From a virus, in IMG/VR virus record IMGVR_UViG_3300044620_000152, positions 1 through 30,496 of that record: a stretch of DNA of 30,496 nucleotides. The stretch is one strand, 5' to 3'. Within the stretch, counting starts at the first letter, position 1. Every line of letters begins with the position of its first letter. The notes below the pieces were generated by a model. The model was not told the origin of the DNA. It saw only the letters and a list, made by a program, of their open reading frames with translations, and searched no databases. This document shows positions 8,650 to 18,400 of this stretch, in pieces. The position numbers and the translations under genes are program-made.

Positions 8650-9945
8650 ATGTGTGATTGTATAAAAGTAACTTATCAATTAGTAGGTGAAGATCCTGTA
8701 ACGGTGGAGGTGTGGAGTGTAGCAGATGAATATACCACAGATGAATTTAAGATATTAAAAGATGGTACCAATTGGATAGTACAAGCAATTGAAGAAACAC
8801 CCGTTGTGGGTTGTGATTGTATTAAATTTAATTATACACCAACGGGAGGTTCACCACAAACTTTAACTTTATCTCCGACAGGAACATTAAATGGAAAAAA
8901 TAAATATGATTTTTTAATTGCTGGGGTTGCCCATACTGTTTTTTGGAGTAACAGCGCTGGCTCATGGAATTTTAATAGAGTTTCTCCATCTACAAATTAT
9001 GCGTTTTTTGGAGTAAATAATACTTGTCCTTTTGGAACTTATACACTTTTAAATTTACTAACATTTACAGCAGTTTCAATAACTCAATGTACTGAATTAG
9101 TAACTTACGCCACCCTTTCAGAAGACACCCCTTGCCCTTTCGGTACTTACACAATCGAAGAAGGTAGCATCTTTGAGTCGTTTGTAGTGTCAGAATGTAC
9201 ACCCCCACGAAAAACAATAACATACTCAAAAATATCTGAAGGATGGAATTCATTTTGGTCGTATTCACCTGATTGGATGACAGAAATGAATAGTATTTTT
9301 TATACTTTTAAAGGTGGTGAATTATGGAAGCATAATGTAAATACTACTAGAAATAATTTTTATGGACAGCAGTATCCATCAAGTATACAAACAATTTTCA
9401 ATACTGATCCATTAACGGTCAAGGTGTTTAATACGGTATCTCTTAATAGTACACATCCTTGGACGGCTAATGTATATACCAACATAAATGACGGAAGTGT
9501 TGACTATACATATTTTATTGAGAAGGAAGGTCAGTGGTATGCATACATAAGACGATTTGACAATACGATTGACGTTAAGGCTTTATCTACACAAGGAGTA
9601 GGATTGGCTGATAGTGTTGACTCGACAACACCATCTGCTGTTGTATTAGACTTTTTATTTAAACTTGACTCAAGTATTAGTATTGGAGATAAGTTATATA
9701 AAAATTCAAGTGGTACATTGGTTCTTGTTGGAACGATAACTAACTTGTCATCTAACTCAATTACAGTTGATACTACTACAGGTAGTATTCCACTTACAAC
9801 TGATTTCTTAATATGTGTTAAAAACAGTCAAGCTGAATCATTTGGAGCTAGAGGATATTATATGAATATCAATTTAGAAAATGATTTGACTGAACAAGTT
9901 AAGTTATTTGCTGTTGGAACTTCATTATTTAAAAGTTTTATGTAA
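8650..9945 (+). CDS. Separated C-terminal muzzle part with duplicated small modules
   Basis: This 431-aa protein has three parts. Residues 1-118 hold two modules that both begin with CDCIK (residues 2 and 55). Residues about 122-197 hold two 36-aa modules, each with CPFGTYT (126 and 162), a later Cys-Thr and a closing TY..LS/IS motif. From about 198 the sequence (EGWNSFWSYSPDWMTEMNSIFYTFKGGELWKHN..RNNFYG.QYPS) and the end (ARGYYMNINLENDLTEQVKLFAVGTSLFKSF) match what I recall as the C-terminal part of crAss-like muzzle proteins. The propeller therefore appears to be completed by a second polypeptide. The Cys-rich modules are probably surface-exposed adhesion units, which is inference. The second CPFGTYT copy lies in locally C-richer DNA. 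Confidence 0.65.
   Translation: MCDCIKVTYQLVGEDPVTVEVWSVADEYTTDEFKILKDGTNWIVQAIEETPVVGCDCIKFNYTPTGGSPQTLTLSPTGTLNGKNKYDFLIAGVAHTVFWSNSAGSWNFNRVSPSTNYAFFGVNNTCPFGTYTLLNLLTFTAVSITQCTELVTYATLSEDTPCPFGTYTIEEGSIFESFVVSECTPPRKTITYSKISEGWNSFWSYSPDWMTEMNSIFYTFKGGELWKHNVNTTRNNFYGQQYPSSIQTIFNTDPLTVKVFNTVSLNSTHPWTANVYTNINDGSVDYTYFIEKEGQWYAYIRRFDNTIDVKALSTQGVGLADSVDSTTPSAVVLDFLFKLDSSISIGDKLYKNSSGTLVLVGTITNLSSNSITVDTTTGSIPLTTDFLICVKNSQAESFGARGYYMNINLENDLTEQVKLFAVGTSLFKSFM
9025..9240 (+). repeat. Two tandem 36-codon modules with CPFGTYT
   Basis: The peptide CPFGTYT recurs at 9025-9045 and 9133-9153, 108 bp apart in frame. Four of the seven codons differ, all at silent third positions. The same protein also repeats CDCIK at 8653-8667 and 8812-8826, 159 bp apart. 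Conserved peptide with diverged codons suggests old or imported modules rather than recent tandem duplication. Confidence 0.75.
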
Positions 9946-9950
9946 ATTTG
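9943..9950 (+). promoter_or_regulatory. -7 element overlapping a stop codon before the GNAT-like gene
   Basis: TAAATTTG matches TAnnTTTG. Its TAA is the stop codon of the preceding gene, and it ends 3 bp before the ATG at 9954. As at 2965 and 8638, it would give a near-leaderless message. No -33 motif at standard distance. Confidence 0.4.
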
Positions 9951-9953
9951 TGT

Positions 9954-10355
9954 ATGGAAGTTCGATTCTTAAATGATGATGATTATAAAACGTTATCGTC
10001 ATGGTGGAAAGAATGGGGGTGGACACCTCCGCCAGCTGATATGTTGCCACAAAATGGCAAAGGAGGCGTGATGGTTCACAAAGATGGCTTTGAGATATGT
10101 GCTGGATTTGTTTACTTTACAAACTCAAAAACAGCTTGGATAGAATTTATAGTTTCGAACTTTCAATATAGGGAAGATGATAGGCATGAAGCTCTTGAAT
10201 TTCTTATAAATGTATTAATAGAGATGGTTAAAGATACTGGAGATTTTAAATACATTTATACATCTTTAAAAAGCAAAAGTCTAATTGACAGATATAGCAA
10301 TTGTGGTTTCCAAAAGGGAGACAGTAATTGCCAAGAAATGGTTAAAATATTATAA
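9954..10355 (+). CDS. Small GNAT-like protein in the virion block
   Basis: This 133-aa protein has the layout of a short GNAT acetyltransferase: MEVRFLNDDDYKTLSSWW, PPADMLPQNGKGGVMV, the strand pair AGFVYFTNSKTAWIEFIVSN, a helix with REDDRHEALEFLINVL and the ending SLIDRYSNCGFQKGD, which resembles the usual last GNAT strand (LIxxYxxxGF). The acetyl-CoA loop (Q/RxxGxG/A) is not obvious: YREDDRHEA stands in its place, so activity is uncertain. Similar proteins are common in phages. I chose the ATG at 9954 over the in-frame TTG at 9948 because the promoter-like element covers the TTG. It sits between the muzzle and cargo genes and ends 1 bp before the next start. Substrate unknown. Confidence 0.6.
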   Translation: MEVRFLNDDDYKTLSSWWKEWGWTPPPADMLPQNGKGGVMVHKDGFEICAGFVYFTNSKTAWIEFIVSNFQYREDDRHEALEFLINVLIEMVKDTGDFKYIYTSLKSKSLIDRYSNCGFQKGDSNCQEMVKIL

Positions 10356-10356
10356 C

Positions 10357-11001
10357 ATGGCAGCAGTAACAGGCACAATAGTAGCTTTAGGTGGTTTAGG
10401 TTTGAGTGCAGCTCAAGCAATCAAGGCCAATAAAGATATGAAAACAGCTTCACAGGCAGCAGAAAAAGCAGCAGGTGAACTTAAAAACATCAAAGAATTT
10501 AATGCGTTTAAACAAGTTCAAGTTCCCACTTTGGGATTTGATTTGGCGCAACAATCACAAGCTCAAGCAACTACACAGGCAGTGCAGGCATTACAAGGTG
10601 CTGGTGCAGCTGGAGTTATTGGTGGAGTTGGAAATGTTTTACAGGCTACAAATGAACAAGCATTGAATTTAGCTGCTCAAGCAGGTCAAGCACAATTTCA
10701 AAGAGATATGTCACAAGCTGAAGCAGAGCAAGGTATTCAAGCAAGAAAGCAAGAGCGTGAATTTATGATTGGATCTAATGCATTACAAAGTGCTCAACAA
10801 CAAAGAGTAGCTGCTGAAGAAAACCGTAATGCCGCTATTGAAGGCATGTTTACTTCACTTGGAAGTGCTGCTACTAGTGCTGCTGGATTAGTTCCTTTGT
10901 ATAAGCAACAACAATATGCTGAAAATGCTAATTGGACTACTAACAAAGTGACGAATCCATATATGAGTCAATTTATGAGCCCAATTGAACAACAACCTTA
11001 A
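10357..11001 (+). CDS. Cargo-like internal virion protein, Ala/Gln-rich
   Basis: This 214-aa protein starts with a hydrophobic, glycine-containing segment (TGTIVALGGLGLSAAQAI, about residues 5-22), then a helical region very rich in Ala and Gln with heptad-like spacing (KTASQAAEKAAGELKNIKEF; SQAQATTQAVQALQGAGAAGVIGG; NEQALNLAAQAGQAQFQRDMSQAEAEQGIQARKQERE). This is the style of small ejected proteins such as T7 gp14, which insert into the host envelope. The longer frame back to 10285 overlaps the previous gene; the ATG at 10357, 1 bp after that gene's stop, is the better start. Together with the next two genes it resembles the crAss-like cargo set. The role is inferred from composition and position. 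Confidence 0.6.
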   Translation: MAAVTGTIVALGGLGLSAAQAIKANKDMKTASQAAEKAAGELKNIKEFNAFKQVQVPTLGFDLAQQSQAQATTQAVQALQGAGAAGVIGGVGNVLQATNEQALNLAAQAGQAQFQRDMSQAEAEQGIQARKQEREFMIGSNALQSAQQQRVAAEENRNAAIEGMFTSLGSAATSAAGLVPLYKQQQYAENANWTTNKVTNPYMSQFMSPIEQQP

Positions 11002-11004
11002 AAA

Positions 11005-12450
11005 ATGGCAAGCAGATATAACGAATATACAGGATATATACCAGCTACACCGATAGACTGGGCTAAACTAACTGGAGGACTAGTTACTACCATACAAGGT
11101 ATTGGTGCTGAAAGACAAGCTGAAAAAGCTGCTTTAGACAAACTCCAATCAGACAATACTAAAATACTTCAGAATACTGAACTAGGTAAAAGCCAAACAT
11201 TAAACCAGTTGATATTATCTGGTTCAAATGACGGTAGACAATCAATGATGGAATGGAATAGACAATTAAAGGCTGGTCAAATTACTCCATTAGAATATAA
11301 GAATAGAATTAATAACTTGATGGATAGTTGGTCAACATTTGCAAACACTGCAAAGGGATATGATCAACAAATGCAAGAGGCATTAAAAAGGCAGCAAGAA
11401 GGTTTAGGTTCTGGATTAGAGTTAGAGTTGAATAATAGAATTGCTCAATTGGGTGATTTAAGAAACAAAAAAACACAGGTTGATCCTAATAATGGCAATT
11501 TTGTTATTGGTCAATTAGATGAAAATGGTTTATTTGATCCATCAAGTGTAATGGATTTAAGATCTATATCTCAACCAGGAAATATAATTGACAATAAAGT
11601 TGACTTATCATCAATTGTAGATGAAAAAACAAAGGGTTGGGAAGATTGGACTATTGAGCTTGGAAACAAGACAATTACTGATGCTTTACAAAATCCAGCT
11701 ATTCAAAGAGCAAGACTTGATTTAGCAAATGGTGTTTTAAATAATCCTAGAGCTATAACAAGTGTACTTAAAGACAACACTGACGGTGATTATGACTTTT
11801 ATTATAGTGAGAAAGATTTAAACTCTAAAATTCAAGATAGAATAGTAAAAGAAAATGAGTTAAATAAACAATTAGGTAAACCTGCTTTAAGTGGCGACGC
11901 TTTAGATAAGTTTATTGAATCTGAGAAAGAAAAGTTTATATTACTTGCTCAAGATGATCAAGGTGTTTATCAGCCTAATTTGACAAATAAACAAATTGAA
12001 AATGCAAGGCAAACAGTTTTGGATTCAATTGATTCAAGATTAAAAAGAAAAGTTGAACTAGACGAACCTCAATACAGAAGTAGCGGAGGTGGAGGCGGAG
12101 GTAGCCGAAAAGAAGAAAAGCCTATTTCAAATATAGCTAGTAAGGTTTATAGTGCTATACAAATATCTGGAAGTAATCCTAGAGAAGCTGAAATAAAATT
12201 AAGTGAAGCATCAGGAGGAGAATATATATTTAAGTTTGAATCTGATGGTTTAAATGTGTATAAGGCTGGAGATAGAGGTCAATTAGAAAAACAAAATTCA
12301 GTTCCTTTTAAGGGTAATAAATATGCTGATAATTTATATAGATATTTTCCAGTAAATGATCAAGAGTGGATAAATGACTTAAATAAATTAAGACAAGGTG
12401 GAGGATCATCAAGAGCAAGATCAGGAGATCCATTAGGTTTAGGAATTTAA
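11005..12450 (+). CDS. Cargo-like internal virion protein
   Basis: This 481-aa protein starts MASRYNEYTGYIPATPIDWAKLTGGLVTTIQGIGAERQAEKAALDKLQ and is mainly helical and coiled-coil-like to about residue 350. A Gly-run linker (SSGGGGGGSRKEEK, about 358-371) separates it from a C-terminal domain (ISNIASKVYSAIQISGSNPREAEIKLSEASGGEYIFKF..). A second Gly/Ser/Arg-rich tail ends the protein. It has no enzyme motif that I recognise. Position between the small Ala/Gln-rich protein and the giant polyvalent protein suggests an injected cargo protein like those packed in the crAss001 tail. The start follows the previous stop after 3 bp with an A-run only. An 11-A run follows its stop. Confidence 0.55.
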   Translation: MASRYNEYTGYIPATPIDWAKLTGGLVTTIQGIGAERQAEKAALDKLQSDNTKILQNTELGKSQTLNQLILSGSNDGRQSMMEWNRQLKAGQITPLEYKNRINNLMDSWSTFANTAKGYDQQMQEALKRQQEGLGSGLELELNNRIAQLGDLRNKKTQVDPNNGNFVIGQLDENGLFDPSSVMDLRSISQPGNIIDNKVDLSSIVDEKTKGWEDWTIELGNKTITDALQNPAIQRARLDLANGVLNNPRAITSVLKDNTDGDYDFYYSEKDLNSKIQDRIVKENELNKQLGKPALSGDALDKFIESEKEKFILLAQDDQGVYQPNLTNKQIENARQTVLDSIDSRLKRKVELDEPQYRSSGGGGGGSRKEEKPISNIASKVYSAIQISGSNPREAEIKLSEASGGEYIFKFESDGLNVYKAGDRGQLEKQNSVPFKGNKYADNLYRYFPVNDQEWINDLNKLRQGGGSSRARSGDPLGLGI

Positions 12451-12460
12451 AAAAAAAAAT

Positions 12461-15400
12461 ATGCCATTAGATTATACAGAATTTGCTAAAAAAATAAAAA
12501 CTAAATATCCAGAATATAGTGATGTTGATGATTTAACTCTATCAAAAAAAATGGTTGAGAAATATCCAGAATATAAAAATGAAGTTTCATTTGAATCATT
12601 AAAAAAAAAAGGGGTTTCACAATCAACACAAAACAACGGAGTTATTTCATCGGACAAATCCAAGACGGAAAATCAAAAGCATTCGGAATCTTTATCTTCA
12701 GTAAATAGATGGGCTAATGTAACTGAACCAAAGGCTACACCTAGCAAATATAAGACTGACGATTATATTGATGTAATAGAGAATAAGCCTCTAAAGAAAA
12801 AGAAAGTTGTATCAGTAAAACCTGATCAATATGTTCCTGAAGTAAAGGTTACTGAAATTGATGCTCCTACAGAAAAGGAAGCTGAAATAATGATGGAGGA
12901 AGATTTCGGTAGAAAGGAATTTGATGCCTATCAGAATATCAATAAGATAGACAAAAATATTGCTTTTAAAACTGAAGATGAGGCTGTAGAGGAATTAAGA
13001 AAGAAGTTTAAGGGTAGTGGATTTATTTTCGAAACTACTGGTGTAGGTAACAAAATAAAAATATCTACATCTACAAATGGTGGGTTGACTACAATAAACT
13101 CGAAAGAATTTGAGTTAGTTCCTTCAGCGTTGTATGGCCAATCACAAACTGGTATGCCTGTTGCTCAAGCTGAAGATTTAAATAGAATAAGCAACGATAA
13201 ATACAACGAGATTGTTGACTTCATGAGCAAGTCAATACTAAAGAAAACAGATAAAGATTTCTTAAAAAAGGACGTAAAAGATTACGGTCAACTTGTCAAT
13301 TTAATGGCTGAGAATCCGTATAAGTATGGTGAGGAGTTTTTAAATCAATATGATACTGACAGGTGGTTTGACAATCAATATAGAGACCTTGTTATTGAAT
13401 CAAAAAGTCTTAAAAGAGATGAAGATCAACTATTAGCTCAATATGATGAATTTATAAAAAATCCAACTAGTCCAAAACAAGAAGCGGAATTAAAAAATAA
13501 AATAAATTCTCTTGATGAAAGAAAGAATATACTAAAAAGTAAATACGATGACTTGGGTAGATTGAATGAAAAGTTAAAAGTATCTTCAGCAGTATATTAT
13601 AAAAATAAAGAAAAGCAAGGTAATACGCTTGGTCTAATATCTAAAAGTTTTATAAAAGGTGCTTTTAATATGGAGAAAGCACTAGCTGGAGTAGCTGCTG
13701 ATGTGATGCCTTATGTGCTTCCAGAGGGGTCTTTAATGCCAGATGTTCAAAGAGAAAAATTGAAGGCATCTGGAATGAGTGAAAATGAAATAAAAGATTA
13801 TGCATCAAAACAACTTAGAAAACAAATAGTTCCTCAAATAGAAAAGGGGTTGACTGATTTGGTTTCATTTGGAACTACAGATGAGTATATTCAATCTAAA
13901 GATAGAAATGATTTAGAAAAAGTAGCTTCTTTTTTATCAGAAAGTATTGGTACTGCAATATCAGCAGGAGGTAATCCTGCATTGCAAAAGGTAGCATTCT
14001 TTAGTCAATCTTATAATGCTATTGAGGATGAGATGAACTCTAGTCAGTTTGATGGATTAAATCAATTTGAAAAAAAGTTAATATCCGTTCCTTATGCAAT
14101 GACAATAGGTGCATTAGAGAATTTAGGGTTTAAGTTCACAACTGGTGCAACAAAAAGCCCACTATTTAATAAGTTGGTAAATAATATAGTTTTTAGAACT
14201 TTCTCTAACTTACCAAAAGATGCATCAGCTACATTAATGCAGAATGAATTAAAAAGAAATACAGCAGCTATGCTAGCTAATGCTGGATTAAGAATAGCTG
14301 GAGGTGCATTAGTTGAAGGTGCTGTTGAAGGTACTCAACAATTAGATGAGATAGCAATAAAGAATATATCTAACGCTATAACTGATAAAGATTACTTTCA
14401 AAATGTTCCTGATATTACAACAGCTAAAGGAATTAATCAAGCAATTGGTGCTGCCGCTACTGATGCTTACTATGGTGCTCTAGGTGGTTTAATTATGTCC
14501 GCTGGATCTGAATCAGTTTCAGCTATTAGAGAAGGTTACAGTAATAGAAAAAGCGATGATGACTTTGCTGTGTTTTCAAACTCATTAAAGGATAATAATC
14601 TTAGATCATCTATTGAGTCAGATATTAAATCCAAAATATTAAGTGGTGATATAACAAAGGAAGAAGCAAAGGCTCAGATTGAGTCAATGAATAAATCATA
14701 TTCAATATTGCAATCTATTCCTGACAACTTAAGTTTAAGGGATCAAAGAGATTCATTTAATTTGATTCTTGAAAAACAAAAGATACAGAAAGAAACAGAA
14801 GGAAAAGACCCTGCTCTTGTTGCTGCTCAAACAGACAGAGTAAACGAGATTAATGATGAACTAAAAACAATAAGTAAAAATGCCGTTCAAGTCGAAACAG
14901 CAGGTGAAATTCCTGTACAGCCAGAAACCGCAGTTGGCGGAGAAGTGGCGCAAGGAGAACCCCAAGCAGAACCTCAAGTCGCTACCGAAGAAGGTGAAGC
15001 AGCAGTCCAAGAAGAAGTAACTCCTGTTGGAGAAGTATCTCTTCCAACCGATGAAATAGGTAGGCCTGTAGGTAGTAAGGAATATAAGTCTGGTGTTAGT
15101 CAAAAGAAAGGTAGAACTATAACTAGAACTACTCCTGACGGAACAAAAATTAGAGGTACATTTAAGATTGTTCCTGCTAGTGAATTAATACCTAGTCATA
15201 ATCCAAATACATTTGGTAAGAATGAATCCTTCCCGCAAAACAAAGAAGGTAAAACAATAAATGATAGGGATTATGAAACTGACAAGCCTGCTCAATCGCA
15301 AGTAATTGACATAGCTCAAAACATTGACGAGAGAGCAGTTACACAAACTCCTATTGTATCTAAAGAAGGTATCGTTTATGACGGTAACAACAGAACGATG

Positions 15401-18400
15401 AGTAGACAATTAGCGGCTCAGAATAAAACTGATGAAGAGTATCTTCAAGCGTTACGAGATCAAGCTGATATGTATGGGCTTACTGAAGAAGATGTTAATG
15501 CAATCGAGAACCCAACACTTGTTTTTGAGGTTGAGGATAATTTGCCATTTGACACAAAGACTATGGCAATGTTTAATAAGCAAGAGAAGAAAGCGCAAGG
15601 TCCACTTCAAAGAGCTGTTGCTATAAGTAAAAGAATTTCAGATAGAGCTAAAAGATCATTAGCTGGTTTATATGAAGGTGTTGAAATTCCAAGTGACGTA
15701 ACATCTGATCCTAAAAACATGAAGCAAGCTATTGATATTTTAATTCAAGAAGGCTTGATACAGACAGTTGAGATACCTAGATACCTAGATAAAGGAGTTG
15801 CTACTGCTGATGGGGTTAGTTTTCTTGAGGGTGTTGTAATGGCTGCTAGTTTGAACGAAGATAGTATTAGAGAATTATCTGTTCCTGGAATGGGCGACAT
15901 TAAAAAAGTAATACTTAAAAATGTTGTAGGATTGATGCAGAATGCTGCAAAAGGAAATGATAGTCTAACTCAAGAAATAACTGGTGCTATACAAATAATA
16001 CAAAAGGCTAAGGCCGCAAAAATAACTGTAGAGGACTATTTGTCTCAATATGATATGTTCAAGGAGAACCAATATACTATTGGTGAAATGAGCATGGCTT
16101 TATTGTTGGACACAAAGAAGCCGACTGTATTTAAAAATTTCTTAGCTAACTACAATGAAAGTGTTGGAGTTGAAAATATATTTGGAGAGGATACAAGTAA
16201 AGAAGCAATATTAAATAATACAATAAGTACCTTAATAAGTGATTATGGAAAAATCAAAGAAAATCTTGAGAGTATTGCCGAAGAGCGTGCTAAGCAAGTT
16301 GTCGAAAGTGTTGAAGAAGTTGGATCAATCGAAGAAATAAAAGACTTAGACGTAACCGACAAAACAAACTTGCAAAAAGTAAAATCATTCCTTGATAAAT
16401 TAGAGGATGATCTTGACAAGTTTGGTAAAGAAACACTTGGAGTAAACTTACCTGTTGCTGCAATGAAATTAATCATTAAGGCTTTAAAAGTATCTGTGCA
16501 AGCAGGTATGACTTTGGAACAAGCCATTAAAGATTACGCTCAGAAAAATAATGTTGATGAGAAACGAATCACTGACTCGCTATATAGCGTGTCAGACTTT
16601 CAAACTCGTAAAACAAGAGAACGTATTACTGGTGAGAAACAACCTGCTGTTAAAGTAAGTGAGGAAGCAAAACAAGCAAAAGAAATTACTAAGAAAAAAG
16701 TAACTAAGGTTGTTATCGATGAGTATAAAGCAATGATTACTCAGATTAAGTTGGAGGCGAAGGCAGCTCGTGAAGCAAAGGCAGACTTAAATACCAAACG
16801 TAAAATGTTGGCTACTGCTATTAGCGGTATGGTTAAGACTGGTAAAATGAAAGCTAGTCAGGCTGCTGTATTGGTTAAACGAGTTAGCAACCTTAACCTT
16901 GACAATCCTGTAATGGTTGAGCGATTTACAAATTACGCTCAAAGAGTATTTGAAAGAGCTGACTACCAACAAAGATTAGATGATGCTTTTGCTATTAGGA
17001 AGAGAATTCGTAAGTTATTAAAGACTGACAACCAGGCTGAAGTTGTTGCTATGGCTAAAGAATTTACTTCTATTGACCCATCACTTGTTGAAGATATTGA
17101 TGCTTACATGGAGATGGCTGAGAAAGTTAAGAATGCTGTTAAGCCATCGCGAGTAAAAGGTCTTGATGTTGTTATGAAAGAAGCAGCAAACATTGCTGAG
17201 ATTTCTGAATATACAAATGAAGAGATTGCAAGACAAGATCAAATTAAGAAAGATGAGTTATTAGCTACTTATGATTTCTTGGAAGGCGAGATGTCATTGA
17301 AAGACATGCAAGATGTTATCAATGCATTGAAAGATCCAACAAGTCAAATGGATACTACTGAAAAAGAGAAGTATGTAAAAGACTACTTAAACGGTAGATT
17401 TGGTATCATGTCATCAATACTTGATACAATGTTTAAGACAGGTATTGATCCTATGACTGGAGAGGAAATAATATTTGACGAGAAACAAAAAGAATTAATT
17501 AAAAGAGCATTAAAGATTGACCTTAATGAGATGTCAGTTAGAGATGCTATCAAAATTGTCGAGAGTGTAGAGAACTTCATTACCAACCAAATTACAAGTG
17601 GTCTTGAGGCGGCTGTTAGTTCTTATGAAGGAGCTACAAATAGCAAACAATTAGTTGATAAAGGAATAAAGGCTAAATCTTTGAGGCTATTCTTTAGTAA
17701 TTATGTTGGTAAAATATATAGCGAACAATTGTTCTCTCTTCCTATGTTAATGGAGAAGATGTTTGATGGTGTTACTAATTCAATTGATGTGATGAGCAAA
17801 ATGGGATTAGTTAAACTTATTAATGGAGTCAATAAAGCCAATAGACAGCATAATGATATTTTAGATCAGTATGTAAAGCAACCTTTCTATTCTACAAAAA
17901 ATGCTCTTGGTCGTTATGTTATGAATAAAGGTTTCATGGATGCTGAGAATGTATACGAAAGAGGTATGCTTGCATTCTTAAAAAGAAATTTAGTTGGTAA
18001 GCCATCTGAAATGAAAGCAGAGTTTGAAAGAAGGGTTAGAATGGTGCAAGAATCTATCAATAAATTAACTGAAGATGGGGATGCCAAAGAACAAAAAATG
18101 GGGGAACTCTATCAAAAGATTTATGATAAATTAGGTGTCGCGGAAATGGACATGGAGGTTATTAATGCCAATGCATCAAAAAATAATTTAGATGCTGTAA
18201 ATTGGTGGGTTAATCAATGGTCTCAGCACTATTCTGATTTATCAGATATTAGTTTATCTGTTTACAATACTCAACTTGGAAGTGATTTAAACTATACACC
18301 AGATAAATACAAAAGGTTATCTTCAGAAAATCAATCACTTGATGAAGGAGCAGTTGAAAGAAATGGTGCTTTTGCTATAACAATTGATTACACTGATAAG

